In this document: positions 1 to 8,916 of the stretch, piece after piece
Layout: the number at the start of each line of letters is the position of its first letter
How positions within the stretch are numbered: position 1 is the stretch's first letter
DNA from: JAJEFO01 sp965214325
GTDB taxonomy: Bacteria; Pseudomonadota; Alphaproteobacteria; Rhodobacterales; Rhodobacteraceae
Direction: 5' to 3'
DNA: 64,000 nt
NCBI GenBank assembly: GCA_965214325.1
Contig: CBDCBG010000006.1
Coordinates: 4,774,001-4,838,000 of the forward strand
Notes under the pieces: model-generated
The model's input: the letters and a program-made list of their open reading frames with translations, nothing else
What the model was told of the DNA's origin: nothing
The model's database searches: none
Made by a program: the position numbers and the translations under genes

Positions 1-18
1 CGCCTTGTCCACGCGCAG

Positions 19-840
19 TCATTGCTGGGTCACCTGCAACGAAACCCTCATTGATTCAGCTGCGTCCCCGGACCGCATTCCCCGGACGGGCGCCGCATCC
101 TGATAGTCAAGCCCTGTTGCGACCCTCACATACCGGTCGTCGGGAGAGATCCCGTTCGAGACGTCGAACCCGACCCAACCCAATCCATCGACGTGAACCT
201 CTGCCCAGGCATGTCCGGCCTGTTCGTCGCCGTTGTCGCCGGACTCGAGGTAACCGCTTACGTAGCGGGCCGGAAAGCCAAGGCACCTGGACGCGGCAAG
301 GAATGCATGCGTGTGATCCTGGCACACGCCCCTGCCGGCCTCCAGGGCGTCTTCGGCGCGGGTCGTCGTGTCGGTCGTCCCGGGCTGGTAGGATATCCTG
401 GACAGGACGTGGGAAGACAACGAATGCAACAAGCCGACGTCACCTCTGCCAGGGGAACCAGTTTGCCATTCTGTGGAAACGTCCTCGGCCAATTGGCGAA
501 TTCCGGAACCGGGCCTGGTTGTTTCCGTCTCCCGCAGATACAGCCACAAGGGAATGTTCCCGCGATGGGGGCCGAATACTCCACTCGCGTCCGTGACTTC
601 GACTTCTCCTTCGCCGGTTAAGACAACTTCATTCGCGTGGGCATGGGCGCTGACAAGGTCGACCTGGTTGTCGAACTGGTCCGTGAAGGTGACTTCCTTC
701 GTGCCGCCCCCGATTCGAGTGGACCAGGATCGGACTTCCTGCCCCCGGCCGCCTTTGGGATGCAGGCGAAGCTGAAAGAGGCCACGGCGGATTGGTCGGT
801 CATACCGGTAAGACGTCTGGTGGAAGATCTTGAGCAACAT
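19..840 (-). CDS. Transglutaminase-like cysteine protease-fold protein
   Basis: The protein has an N-terminal beta-rich domain typical of bacterial transglutaminase-like proteins (early motif SYRYDRPI). A catalytic core follows, with the Cys in GRGVCQDHTHAF, the His in AGHAWAEVHV and the Asp in GFDVSNG, which is the expected Cys-His-Asp triad. It lies directly downstream of the alpha-E and ATP-grasp genes on the same strand. That three-gene set is a known conserved cluster thought to make or modify peptides; the exact reaction is not established. I chose ATG at 840 because GGAG lies 8 nt upstream. A GTG at 864 overlaps the stop of the alpha-E gene and would add eight residues. The length of about 273 aa is normal for the family. 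Confidence 0.88.
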   Translation of the reverse strand: MLLKIFHQTSYRYDRPIRRGLFQLRLHPKGGRGQEVRSWSTRIGGGTKEVTFTDQFDNQVDLVSAHAHANEVVLTGEGEVEVTDASGVFGPHRGNIPLWLYLRETETTRPGSGIRQLAEDVSTEWQTGSPGRGDVGLLHSLSSHVLSRISYQPGTTDTTTRAEDALEAGRGVCQDHTHAFLAASRCLGFPARYVSGYLESGDNGDEQAGHAWAEVHVDGLGWVGFDVSNGISPDDRYVRVATGLDYQDAAPVRGMRSGDAAESMRVSLQVTQQ

Positions 841-860
841 GCTGCGGGCTCCGGACCGGT

Positions 861-1805
861 TCACACGTGAAACCGGTAATCGGTTTCGATTTGGCGACCC
901 AACTCGCCCAGCCTCGTGATGATCTCCTGATTGAAGTCATGCAACCCTTCCTCAAGGACGTCCTTGATGTCCCGGGTTCGCAGGCCGTTGGTGAGCTCCT
1001 CCGCCAGGGCCAGGCTCGGGGCGGGGTCGGGCGCGCCCGATTCAAGGTGGCGCAGATTTTCGAGGATCTGGTTGCAGCAGAACGCCATTGACCGCGGCAT
1101 TCGGCTGTCGAGAATCAGGAATCTGGCAATCCCGGCCTGATCGGGGTCGCCTTCGTTCAGCCAGTCGTAGGAATGCTCGGCGGAAACGGATCGAAGAATT
1201 GTCTCCCATTGAACATTGTCGACGGGCGCCCCGACGTGCACGACGGACGGCAACAGGACGTAGTATTTCACGTCCAGGATTCTGGCTGTGTTGTCGCCGC
1301 GCTCCAGAAACGTGCCCAACCTGGCGAAATTGAACATCTCGTTCCTGAGCATCGTGCCATGCAGGGCGCCCCTCACATAGGCGCTTTGCTGGCGTATCAG
1401 GCTCAGGACTTCAGGAAGGCTGTGGTGAGCGACAGGCGTCTTCAAGGCATTGCGGAGCGACATCCAGGTTTCGTTCGTGGCTTCCCACACCTCGCTTGTC
1501 AGCGCGGTTCGCACGGCCCTTGCATTGTTCCGGGCGGCTTCGATCAGCGACATGACGCTCGACGGGTTGCTCCGGTCACGAAGCATGAAGTCAACGACGC
1601 CGTCGAACTCATAGTCCGGGTAGCGGGCAAGAAACGCGTCGGTTGCGCCGGCGGTGCTGATGATTGAAGACCATTCCTCCGCTCCGGATCGCGAGCGGGT
1701 AAGGGCGATCCGCAGTCCGGCCCCGACCAGCCTGGCCGTGTTTTCGCTGCGCTCAAGGTAGCGAAACATCCAGAAAAGACCGTCTGCGGTTCGACCCAGG
1801 ACCAT
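861..1805 (-). CDS. Alpha-E domain protein (peptide-ligase cluster)
   Basis: This mostly helical protein of about 314 aa starts MVLGRTADGLFWMFRYLERSEN, which matches the conserved opening of alpha-E proteins (LxRxAxxLyWmxRYlERaEn). The family is always found near circularly permuted ATP-grasp and transglutaminase-like genes, as here, and is presumed to work with the ATP-grasp partner. Its biochemical role is unknown. The ATG at 1805 lies one base after the stop of the upstream ATP-grasp gene, so the two are translationally coupled. The reading frame stays open upstream to 1985, but that part overlaps the ATP-grasp coding sequence in another frame and is not family-like. Confidence 0.88.
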   Translation of the reverse strand: MVLGRTADGLFWMFRYLERSENTARLVGAGLRIALTRSRSGAEEWSSIISTAGATDAFLARYPDYEFDGVVDFMLRDRSNPSSVMSLIEAARNNARAVRTALTSEVWEATNETWMSLRNALKTPVAHHSLPEVLSLIRQQSAYVRGALHGTMLRNEMFNFARLGTFLERGDNTARILDVKYYVLLPSVVHVGAPVDNVQWETILRSVSAEHSYDWLNEGDPDQAGIARFLILDSRMPRSMAFCCNQILENLRHLESGAPDPAPSLALAEELTNGLRTRDIKDVLEEGLHDFNQEIITRLGELGRQIETDYRFHV

Positions 1806-1806
1806 C

Positions 1807-3234
1807 TCAATCCTCCAGCACCCAGGTATCCTTTGTCCCGCCGCCCTGGCTCGAATTGACGACCAGCGAGCCTTCCTTGAGCGCGACGCGCGTGAGCCCG
1901 CCCGGCGAGATATGGATCCTGTCGGGAGAGACCAGGACGAAGGGGCGAAGATCGACATGCCTGGGCGCGAGCCCGCTTCGGGCAAAGATCGGAACTGTCG
2001 AAAGGCACATGGTCGGCTGCGCGATGTAGTTTTCAGGCCGGGAAGACAGCAGCTGCCTGAAGTCCGCGAGTTCCTGCTTGCTGGCGGCAGGTCCGACGAG
2101 CATGCCGTAGCCGCCCGATCCGTGTATTTCCTTCACGACGAGTTCGGAGAGATTCTCGAGCGCGTAGGCCAGATGGTCCGGTTCCGAACACCGCCAGGTT
2201 GGCACGTTGCCCAGAAGCGGAGCTTCGCCCGTGTAGAACCTGATGATGTCGGGGATGTAGGAATAAACGGCCTTGTCATCGGCTATTCCCGTGCCAGGCG
2301 CATTCACCAGAGTCACGCCGCCGGCACGGTAGACGTCCAGGATGCCCGCAACCCCGAGAAGGGAATCGGGCCTGAAGTTCAACGGATCGAGAAAGTCGTC
2401 ATCGACACGCCGGTACAAGACGTCGACGGGAACATAACCGCGGATCGTCCGCATGGCGATTCGCCCGTCGACAACGCGGAGATCGTGGCCTTCGACGAGT
2501 TCCGTTCCCATCTGGTCAGCAAGAAAGGCGTGCTCGAAATAGGCCGAGTTGTGGATGCCTGGAGTCAGCACGCCGATGACCGGCCTGCCTTCGCAACATG
2601 CGGGCGGGCAATCAGACAGGCACCTGCGAAGGTATCTTGGGTAATCGCTGACTGGTCGCACGCTTACGGCTGAAAAGAGGTCAGGAAACATCTGCAGCAT
2701 CGTTTCCCGGTTTTGCAGCATGTAGGAAACGCCTGAGGGCGTCCGGGCGTTGTCCTCAAGAACGAGGAACTCACTTTCGCCCGTTCGGATGATGTCGGTC
2801 CCGACGATATGCGTATAGACGTTCCCGGGCGGCGTGACTCCGATCATCTGCGGCAGAAAGGCTGAATTGCCGGTGACGAGCCTGGCAGGCACCGTGCCCG
2901 CCCGGATGATCTCCTGTCGGTGGTAGATGTCGTGAAGGAACGAATTGATTGCCCTGATCCGTTGCTCGATTCCGCGAGTCAGCCTCGACCACTCGGCTGC
3001 CGAAATTATCCGGGGAACGATGTCGAACGGAATCAGCCGTTCGTCGGCGTCCTCGTTGCCGTAGACGTTGAACGTGACGCCAACGCTTCGGAACAGCGCA
3101 TCGGCTTCCGAGGACTTCTGCTGCAGGCGCCTGACGTGCTGTTCTTCCAGCCACTGATGATAGCCGGAGTAGGGCCAGCGGATTCCGCCGCCGGCCATGA
3201 ACATTTCGTCGAAGGGGATGTCTTCCTTGTCCAT
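1807..3234 (-). CDS. Circularly permuted ATP-grasp protein (DUF404/DUF407 type)
   Basis: This is the first gene of the minus-strand cluster. The N-terminus reads IPFDEMFMAGGGIRWPYSGYH, typical of circularly permuted ATP-grasp type 2 proteins. Further diagnostic blocks are VLEDNARTPSGVSYM, NAPGTGIADDKAVYSYIPDII, VVKEIHGSGGYGMLVGP and the C-terminal RPFVLV and SQGGGTKDTWVLED. The fold predicts ATP-dependent carboxylate-amine or thiol ligation in the cytosol; the substrate is unknown. The length of about 475 aa is normal. I preferred ATG at 3234 because homologues begin near this point, but ATGs at 3246 and 3273 are in frame and no strong ribosome binding site decides between them. Confidence 0.87.
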   Translation of the reverse strand: MDKEDIPFDEMFMAGGGIRWPYSGYHQWLEEQHVRRLQQKSSEADALFRSVGVTFNVYGNEDADERLIPFDIVPRIISAAEWSRLTRGIEQRIRAINSFLHDIYHRQEIIRAGTVPARLVTGNSAFLPQMIGVTPPGNVYTHIVGTDIIRTGESEFLVLEDNARTPSGVSYMLQNRETMLQMFPDLFSAVSVRPVSDYPRYLRRCLSDCPPACCEGRPVIGVLTPGIHNSAYFEHAFLADQMGTELVEGHDLRVVDGRIAMRTIRGYVPVDVLYRRVDDDFLDPLNFRPDSLLGVAGILDVYRAGGVTLVNAPGTGIADDKAVYSYIPDIIRFYTGEAPLLGNVPTWRCSEPDHLAYALENLSELVVKEIHGSGGYGMLVGPAASKQELADFRQLLSSRPENYIAQPTMCLSTVPIFARSGLAPRHVDLRPFVLVSPDRIHISPGGLTRVALKEGSLVVNSSQGGGTKDTWVLED

Positions 3235-3732
3235 GCTGGCCGCCATCTTTGGCGATGCGGTCCGGGAATGCAATCCGCCCGAACCGCACGTCAGGCTTCA
3301 CTCCAAGCGACATCGGCGGCGCGCGCGACCAGATCCGGCCTCCGGCGCCGATCTTCACGGGCGGTCGCATTGCCTTCCTCTGTCGAGGCACGTCCGCAGT
3401 GCGGGCATGGCGGGACCCTCGCCGAAGGAGAGGGTTGACGCAGCCCGTGCACGGCTGCCTTTGACAGTCCCCTCGGAAGGTCTGGCCGGCGAAGTTCCTG
3501 GGCATCTGCCGGCCCGGCGAGGGCGCCCGAACGACTTGAGGACAGGCGCCGTCCGGGGTCGGAAGCGGTGGCTGTTCCGGACCGGTGCCGGCAACGAAGG
3601 AAGGAGAGGTGCAGGAAAACGCCGACTGTCGCGAAAGGACCCGAGGACTTCCCCTTGCGCGATCCCGCGCCTGTATCGGCTTTCGTTGCGCAATCTGGCA
3701 TGGTAGTGAGGCATGGACACAAGGGAGTCTCC
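3235..3732. other. Intergenic region, no gene recognised
   Basis: This 498-nt stretch separates the minus-strand ATP-grasp gene from the plus-strand GntR gene, so it should hold two divergent promoters. Overlapping reading frames exist on both strands, but their translations are arginine- and proline-rich and resemble nothing I know. The only site I can support is the AGGGAG ribosome binding sequence just before 3733. Confidence 0.5.
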
Positions 3733-4416
3733 ATGGCGCAGTCGTTGGCAAGAGCTGACCGCCGGACTAACGCAGACGACGTATTCGACTACCTGCACGG
3801 AGAGATCGTTTCGTTGCGGCTCCTGCCAGGCACCCGGATCAGCGAGATCGAGGTAGCGGGGCAGTTTGACGTGTCCCGCCAGCCGGTACGCGAAGCGTTC
3901 ATCCGCTTGGCGAACCTGGACCTGTTGCTGGTCCGCCCGCAAAAGGCGACCGTGGTTCGGCAGTTTTCCTCGGCGAAGATCAGGCGTGCGCGGTTCATCC
4001 GCATGGCGGTGGAATGCGAAATACTGCGGCGGGCCTGCAAGTCGGCCACTTCGTTGCACGACGAGAGATTGAGAAAGGACATCGAAGACCAGCGGGCGGC
4101 GATGAAGAAGCGCGACGTGGAGCGCTTCCATGCGCTGGACTACGATTTCCACAAGCGCCTTTGCGATGCCGGCGACAGCGCCCTGATGTTTGACACCATT
4201 GCCGAAAACAAGGCGGCGGTCGATCGCATCTGTGTCCTGAGCCTTTCCGAACCGGCGACGATGGAGGAACTCCTTGAGGACCATGTGCTGATCGCCGATG
4301 CGCTAGGCAGGCGCGATGAGGGTGCGTTGATGGGCGCGATCACGGCCCATTTGTCCAGGCTTGACGATGTCATTGCTGGAATCCGCAATTCGCATGCCGA
4401 ATTCTTCGAAGACTGA
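3733..4416 (+). CDS. GntR family regulator with FCD effector domain
   Basis: The N-terminal winged helix spans roughly residues 10-75 and includes LPGTRISEIEVAGQFDVSRQPVREAFIRL, the standard GntR recognition-helix region, shown here only for its key SRQPVREA core. A helical FCD domain follows, with the metal- and ligand-binding pattern HALDYDFHKRLCDAG and a late ITAHLSRL histidine. FCD regulators usually repress sugar-acid or organic-acid genes and release DNA on ligand binding. AGGGAG lies 6 nt before the ATG at 3733. The next gene, 306 nt downstream, is a TIM-barrel isomerase-like protein and a plausible target. The effector is unknown. Confidence 0.9.
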   Translation: MAQSLARADRRTNADDVFDYLHGEIVSLRLLPGTRISEIEVAGQFDVSRQPVREAFIRLANLDLLLVRPQKATVVRQFSSAKIRRARFIRMAVECEILRRACKSATSLHDERLRKDIEDQRAAMKKRDVERFHALDYDFHKRLCDAGDSALMFDTIAENKAAVDRICVLSLSEPATMEELLEDHVLIADALGRRDEGALMGAITAHLSRLDDVIAGIRNSHAEFFED

Positions 4417-4722
4417 ACAGGTCTCGGCCTTCGCTGCCTTGCAAGTTCATGGTCGCGGCCTTGACCTTGTTGGACTCACGCGATCTCCACGAAATCCAAG
4501 GGGTGCTGTTCGCTTGTTCAGAACAGCGGCTTTCGGATCTGGCGTTCGATGCCCGCGTGGGGCGGGAACCCGACAAGGCCAGCTCCTCGCTGCGGAGGCC
4601 GGTGGCCAGCCACCGGTTGCGGGAGAAGTCGGGCGCAGGGCCGTGATTCTCGCCGACGCAGCCCGGAAAGGCCGCGAAGCAGGTTCAGTTGTCACGCTGG
4701 ATCGAGACGGGAGGACGGAACA
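4417..4722. other. Intergenic region upstream of the TIM-barrel gene
   Basis: This stretch of 306 nt has no recognised gene. Short open frames on the plus strand do not resemble known proteins. It ends in a purine-rich GGGAGG sequence that serves the following GTG start. Confidence 0.45.
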
Positions 4723-5586
4723 GTGAACATGCGTGCGCTCAATCACATGGCCGCACCGAACTTCGGCTGGGCCGATTTCCTGCAGCTCGCCAAGGCCCTT
4801 GGCTGCGTCGGCGTGGAATTCCGCAACGACCTTCCAGGCCGGCTCTTTGGCGGTGCGGCGCCCGAGGACGTGCGCGCTGCCACGAAGGCGGCCGGGCTTC
4901 GAATTTTCGCGTTGGCCGAGGTCAAGGCGTTCAACGACTGGTCCGACGCCAGGCTTGAGGAGGCCGCTGCCCTGATCGAGATCGCGACCGCCTGCGGCGC
5001 CGAGATGGTCAGCCTGATCGGCCGGAACGACGGCAGGAGCACGGGACGGGCGAAGCGGAGGGAGGATCTGCGCACCGCCATCAGCGAGTTGAAGCCGCTC
5101 TTCGAGGCGAGCGGCCTCAAGGGCTTGATCGAACCCCTGGGATTCGAGAGTTGCGCGCTTCGCGACAAGGGCGAGGCGGTCGAGGCGATCGAAGCCCTGT
5201 CTGCCGGCGAGCAGTTTCGCATTGTCCACGACACCTTCCACCACGCACTTGCCGGAGGTGGCCCGCTCTATCCTGAACATACCGGAATCGTGCATGTCTC
5301 TGGCGTGGCGGACCCGAGCCTCTCGCTGCCCGAATTTCGCGACGAACACCGCGCACTCGTGGACGAACGAGACCGGCTGGGCAACATCGAACAGTTGGCC
5401 GGGCTTCTGGCCGCGGGCTACGCCGGGCCGGTCAGTTTCGAGCCTTTCGCGGCGGAGGTCCATGCACTCGCCGAACCGCTGCAGGCCTATGCGCAATCCT
5501 TCGAATTCGTCGAGGCCGAACTCAAGCGCATCGAGCCCCGCGGGCCCGGGATTTCGACCGCCCCAATCCGGACCGGAGCGCCATAA
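4723..5586 (+). CDS. Sugar phosphate isomerase/epimerase-like TIM-barrel protein
   Basis: The sequence fits the AP-endonuclease-2/xylose-isomerase-like barrel: an opening NHMAAPNFGWADFLQLAKALG with the core CVGVEFRNDL, then an IFALAEVKAFNDW strand, a GLIEPLGFES strand, an IVHDTFHH metal-ligand block and a closing PVSFEPFA. These positions supply the Glu, Asp and His metal ligands of IolI-type enzymes. Such proteins isomerise or epimerise sugars or keto-inositols in the cytosol, but the substrate cannot be read here. GTG at 4723 has GGGAGG about 8 nt upstream; an ATG at 4729 is also possible. The neighbouring FCD regulator is the likely controller. Confidence 0.75.
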   Translation: MNMRALNHMAAPNFGWADFLQLAKALGCVGVEFRNDLPGRLFGGAAPEDVRAATKAAGLRIFALAEVKAFNDWSDARLEEAAALIEIATACGAEMVSLIGRNDGRSTGRAKRREDLRTAISELKPLFEASGLKGLIEPLGFESCALRDKGEAVEAIEALSAGEQFRIVHDTFHHALAGGGPLYPEHTGIVHVSGVADPSLSLPEFRDEHRALVDERDRLGNIEQLAGLLAAGYAGPVSFEPFAAEVHALAEPLQAYAQSFEFVEAELKRIEPRGPGISTAPIRTGAP

Positions 5587-5639
5587 CCAATTCGGCGAAG
5601 ATGCCGAAAGAAGCTCCTCCCGTACGCAACCAGCAAGAT

Positions 5640-5890
5640 CGCAGCCAGCGCGGCGAGGCGACAGCGGGGCGGCGCCGCCTCGCGCCTCGCCGCGCAGGTG
5701 CCGGCGGCGATCGCCGCTGCCACGCGCGAGCGTGCGTGCCTTGCCTGCACGCAGGTCATCCGAGCGGAGGGATTCGAGGAGCGCGGGATCGAAGCCTGCG
5801 AACGGCCCCGCGTCGACCGGACCGTCTCCAACCGTGGCCGACGAGCAAGGCGGGCTCGGCCGCAAGCCGGCCAGGATGCCCGGATTCGGA
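5640..5890 (+). pseudogene. C-terminal remnant of an IS110-family transposase
   Basis: One plus-strand frame from about 5698 reads ATRERACLACTQVIRAEGF, then FEERGIEACERPRVDRTVSN, then an arginine-rich tail. This matches the C-terminal tail of IS110 transposases, where a region like YVERGIEAYE precedes a basic RR..LG..LV end. The stretch just upstream (about 5640-5698) carries the preceding RRRLA-RR block in a different frame, so the remnant is frameshifted. A closely similar tail lies at 28364-28663 on the minus strand. Nothing of the catalytic DEDD part is present. Confidence 0.55.
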
Positions 5891-5951
5891 AAACGGCGCG
5901 GAGGCAATTGCGCAGGCCTTTCAGGAACCGCTTCCCTCAGGGAGAGGTCGC

Positions 5952-6785
5952 TTACCCAGGCTTGACTCCAATTGCCTCACCCCAGGCGATCGCTGCAAAC
6001 GCTGCCTGGTCAGCCCGCCATTGGTCAAGCAGGCCGTGCCAACGGCCAAGGTCGTCGGCGCTGGCCAGGCCAAGTCTTGTTGCCGCTGCCATGGTTTGGT
6101 CGGCGAAGAACCATCCGCTCGCGAACCCGTGGAAGAAATCGACATCCTCCTTGGCCGCGAAACACTCGAATGACGCACTTACCGCAATGTCGGAGAAACC
6201 CGTGGCATGAAGCATGCCCTTGATCTCCTTTCCCATTTCCGGATGTCCGCCGTTTGCGGAAAGGAGCTTGCCGAATGTCTTCCAGGCATCGTCGAAGTCG
6301 CCGTGCCTTGGCTCGGAGAAGCATGAGGACAGGATCATGTCCCTGCTGGAGATGATGCCGCCGGGTTTCAGGACGCGCAGCATTTCCGCAACGGCAGCGC
6401 TGGCGTCCGGCACGTGCATTACGGCCGCATGGGCGTGAACGACGTCAAGGGAATCGCTCTCGAACGGAAGATTCAGGGCGTCTGCGACCTGGAACATCGC
6501 GTTCCCGTGACCACCAGCCGACGCTGCCGCCTTCGCCATTTCGATCTGGGACTCTTCGATGTCGATGCCGATGAATTCTCCGGGGGCCACCACGTCAGCC
6601 AGACCCATCGAAATCGTGCCGGGGCCGCAACCCACATCGAGGAGGCGCATGCCTGAGCTGAGTCTCGGCAGCAGATGGGCGGCATTGCTGGCCGCACTCC
6701 TGCGACGCAGGAGCACCTGAAACTCCTCGCTGTAGCCCATGGTGTAATTCTGCTCTTGCACCTCGGGGTCCGCTTGTCCGCTCAT
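5952..6785 (-). CDS. Class I SAM-dependent methyltransferase
   Basis: Motif I is clear as LLDVGCGPGTISM, followed by the acidic end of strand two in FIGIDIEES and a post-I block, VADALNLPFESDSLDVVHAHAAV, of which PFESDSLDVV is the usual methyltransferase-11 signature. LKPGG follows. This is an MT-A/UbiE-like cytosolic enzyme of about 277 aa; the acceptor cannot be inferred. I chose ATG at 6785, which begins MSGQADPEVQEQ after GAGAGTGCGAA; the frame is open for 23 more codons upstream. No obvious operon partner is adjacent. Confidence 0.85.
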   Translation of the reverse strand: MSGQADPEVQEQNYTMGYSEEFQVLLRRRSAASNAAHLLPRLSSGMRLLDVGCGPGTISMGLADVVAPGEFIGIDIEESQIEMAKAAASAGGHGNAMFQVADALNLPFESDSLDVVHAHAAVMHVPDASAAVAEMLRVLKPGGIISSRDMILSSCFSEPRHGDFDDAWKTFGKLLSANGGHPEMGKEIKGMLHATGFSDIAVSASFECFAAKEDVDFFHGFASGWFFADQTMAAATRLGLASADDLGRWHGLLDQWRADQAAFAAIAWGEAIGVKPG

Positions 6786-8030
6786 TTCGCACTCTCGTTT
6801 GGCTGTTGTGTCATCCTCCCTGACCGGTCCTGACAGCCAGGATCCCTCCGGCAAGGTTCGCGACCGTATTCATCGATGCAGGACCACCTGTCAAGCCATC
6901 GGAGGGGCTCTCCTTGACCGCGCCGAATCTTCGGGATGTGCACCGGCACTCGCGCCCATTTCAGGACAGCGTCTCAAGCAGGAGGCGGCGGCCGCTGCGA
7001 TGGCATAGGGAACGGCTGGCGGCCTCGTCCTTGCCGGGCCGGCCGCGAGACACGGCCTGCTGCCGGTCCTCGCTCTCATGGAAGACTTCGCCACGGAAGC
7101 GTGGCGGCCGCTGCTGAACCCTGTGCAAGACAGGGTGTTCTTGGTTGCCCTGCCTGGGGAACGAGCCGGCGACGTTTCCCGTCCCCGTGTCCCGGTGGTC
7201 AGCGCGGCCATTGTGCCGCAGCCAGGTTCGTTGCGGCATCCGGTCGGCAAGAGATGGCAGGTCCCGGACAATCGGCAGTGACTCAGGAAGATCATGCAGC
7301 GCATCTTGATCGGACCGATTGCCCGCAGCACCATCGCGTCGCTGACGGCCGTCATGGAGGCATTTGTCCGGAACTGCGTTTCGATGGGGATTGATCGTGA
7401 CGTTGCCGCGTTCCGGCGTTCTGCACTGGAGGACGGCAAGGCGTTGCGTGATCGCATCTTCGAGTTCGAACCCCTCCTGGACCGGCTTCGCACGCTGGGA
7501 CGGACGGCACCGATATCGGCGATGGTCCATGTCGGCGGCCCAGCTGCGCGGGACCTCGGCTATTCACCGCGCGTTTTCCAGGATCGTTCCCGGCCGTTGA
7601 TCTCTTTCGTCCTTGTCGTCCGCGCAGCATTTCAGTGCGTGGCAGGGACTGGCACCGGGAACCCGGATCAGCGGCGACAAGCCCGGGGAGTAAGCAAAGG
7701 GTGGTCAACAAGGACGCGCAGGCCCTGCGCCACGATTCGCGCGCCCCGCGTCGTCGCCTACGCATCCGCTCCGCTCGAATTGCGGCGGGCTTCTCGGCGA
7801 GAGGGACGGCCGCGAAACGGTTGATGCAGGTTCCCTCACCGCGGCCCAGTTCCGCAGCGGCAATCTCGAGAGGCGCGGGCGGTGTCATTGGCAGGGAGGC
7901 GGTCCGTTCCCGGTCCAATTTCCACTTCAATGCGCCCGCGGGCCCTGACAGTTCCGCTCCGAAGGTCTCATCGGCACGCTTGAAGTGCACATGGTTGATG
8001 GTCCTGAACCCGATGCGGGCCAGACGGCGG
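6786..8030. other. Long region of low coding confidence
   Basis: This 1.2-kb region separates the methyltransferase from the IclR gene. Several overlapping frames of 180-230 codons exist on both strands, a normal consequence of high GC. Only the plus-strand frame at 7294 has a convincing ribosome binding site and is listed separately. I recognise no transposase, RNA gene or terminator here. The region may be decayed sequence. Confidence 0.4.
7294..7824 (+). CDS. Unrecognised hypothetical protein, doubtful
   Basis: The ATG at 7294 is preceded by AGGAAGATC, a well-spaced Shine-Dalgarno sequence. The first 90 residues look protein-like, with alternating hydrophobic and charged residues, for example MQRILIGPIARSTIAS, EAFVRNCVSMG and FEFEPLLDRLRTLGR. 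From about residue 100 the composition turns arginine-rich and low in structure, as in an accidental frame, so the true gene may be shorter, truncated or absent. I do not recognise a family and assign no function. A minus-strand frame overlaps it completely and is equally unsupported. Confidence 0.22.
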   Translation: MQRILIGPIARSTIASLTAVMEAFVRNCVSMGIDRDVAAFRRSALEDGKALRDRIFEFEPLLDRLRTLGRTAPISAMVHVGGPAARDLGYSPRVFQDRSRPLISFVLVVRAAFQCVAGTGTGNPDQRRQARGVSKGWSTRTRRPCATIRAPRVVAYASAPLELRRASRREGRPRNG

Positions 8031-8777
8031 TCAGCGCCCGACACTTCCCATGCTTCGGCCCAGCACTTCGGCCAGGGATTCCTTCAGCCGCTGGTAGCGG
8101 GTGCTCGGAACCGGCATTGACAGGGCGAAAATGTCGCCGTTCGAGTCCTTGATCGCGAAACCGAGAGCGCAGATACCGTCAGAATGCTCGTTCTCGTCCC
8201 TGGCCAGGGAGCCGTTTCGGATCTGGTCGATTTCATCCAGGACATCGTCCAGCGCCCTCGCACTCGAATCCCGCCCCTCGATTTCCGCAACGATCAGCCT
8301 TTCGGCCTGCTCCCGTTGCAGGCAGGCCAGCGCAGCCTTTCCGTTTGCCGTTGTCGTCAACGGAAACGTTTCGCCGATTCTTGACACCGCCCGAAGCCGC
8401 TGGCTTCCCACGATCTGGTCGATGAAGAGCATCTTGTTGCCGTCAAGGACGGCAAGGTCGACGGTTTCGCCGGTCTCGTCCGAAATCCGTTTCATGACCG
8501 GGCGAAGCCGATCCTTCATGTCTGACGCCGTGGCCTGGGCAAGGCTGAGGATCTCCGGGCCCAGCCGGATCCCTCCGTATCCCTTTTCGGTCGAGATGAA
8601 TCCCTCGACGGCAAGCGCAGCGACGACGCGCTGCACCGTGGAGCGGGGCAGCGCCACGCTCCTTGCGATCTGGCCTAGGCTGAGGCCATCCGTCTCGCGG
8701 CCCAGGAGGCGGAGAATGCCTGCGGCCCGGGAAATGACCTGAATGCCTTGATTCCTGTGGGTCGCTTCTCCGTCCAA
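8031..8777 (-). CDS. IclR family transcriptional regulator
   Basis: An N-terminal helix-turn-helix reads ISRAAGILRLLGR and LSLGQIARSVALPRSTVQRVV, followed by the IclR effector domain with AVLDGNKMLFIDQIVG, FPLTTTANGKAALACL and GICALGFAIKD. IclR proteins control catabolic operons by binding a small-molecule effector. The gene is divergent from the cyclase operon that starts at 8917 and is its obvious candidate regulator. The frame is open up to 8969, inside the divergent gene, so a start nearer 8777 (TTG, followed by DGEATHRN) is more likely. The exact start is uncertain because no strong ribosome binding site is visible. Confidence 0.85.
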   Translation of the reverse strand: MDGEATHRNQGIQVISRAAGILRLLGRETDGLSLGQIARSVALPRSTVQRVVAALAVEGFISTEKGYGGIRLGPEILSLAQATASDMKDRLRPVMKRISDETGETVDLAVLDGNKMLFIDQIVGSQRLRAVSRIGETFPLTTTANGKAALACLQREQAERLIVAEIEGRDSSARALDDVLDEIDQIRNGSLARDENEHSDGICALGFAIKDSNGDIFALSMPVPSTRYQRLKESLAEVLGRSMGSVGR

Positions 8778-8916
8778 TGCTCCGCCGCCCGTGCCGCCCT
8801 TTGCTGAATCCGGTCCCGGCAGCCTATCTGGGCAATGACGGCAAGGCAACACTTGACCGCAATGCGATACATGTGCACCATAATGCGGGAAGAAGATGAT
8901 GTCTTGGGGAGGAACG
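8778..8916. promoter_or_regulatory. Divergent control region between IclR gene and catabolic operon
   Basis: This 139-nt region must hold promoters for both directions. It contains GATACATGTGCACCATAATG around 8866-8885, with an internal ACATGT and GTGCAC self-complementary core. It ends in a strong GGGGAGG ribosome binding site 4 nt before the ATG at 8917. No standard -35/-10 pair with 16-18 nt spacing stands out. The core at about 8869-8878 is a candidate IclR operator by position only. Confidence 0.35.

Noticed and set aside
4447..5907. A 486-codon minus-strand frame opposite the TIM-barrel gene
   Set aside because: It is an antisense shadow in a GC-rich gene. The plus-strand gene has the recognised motifs.
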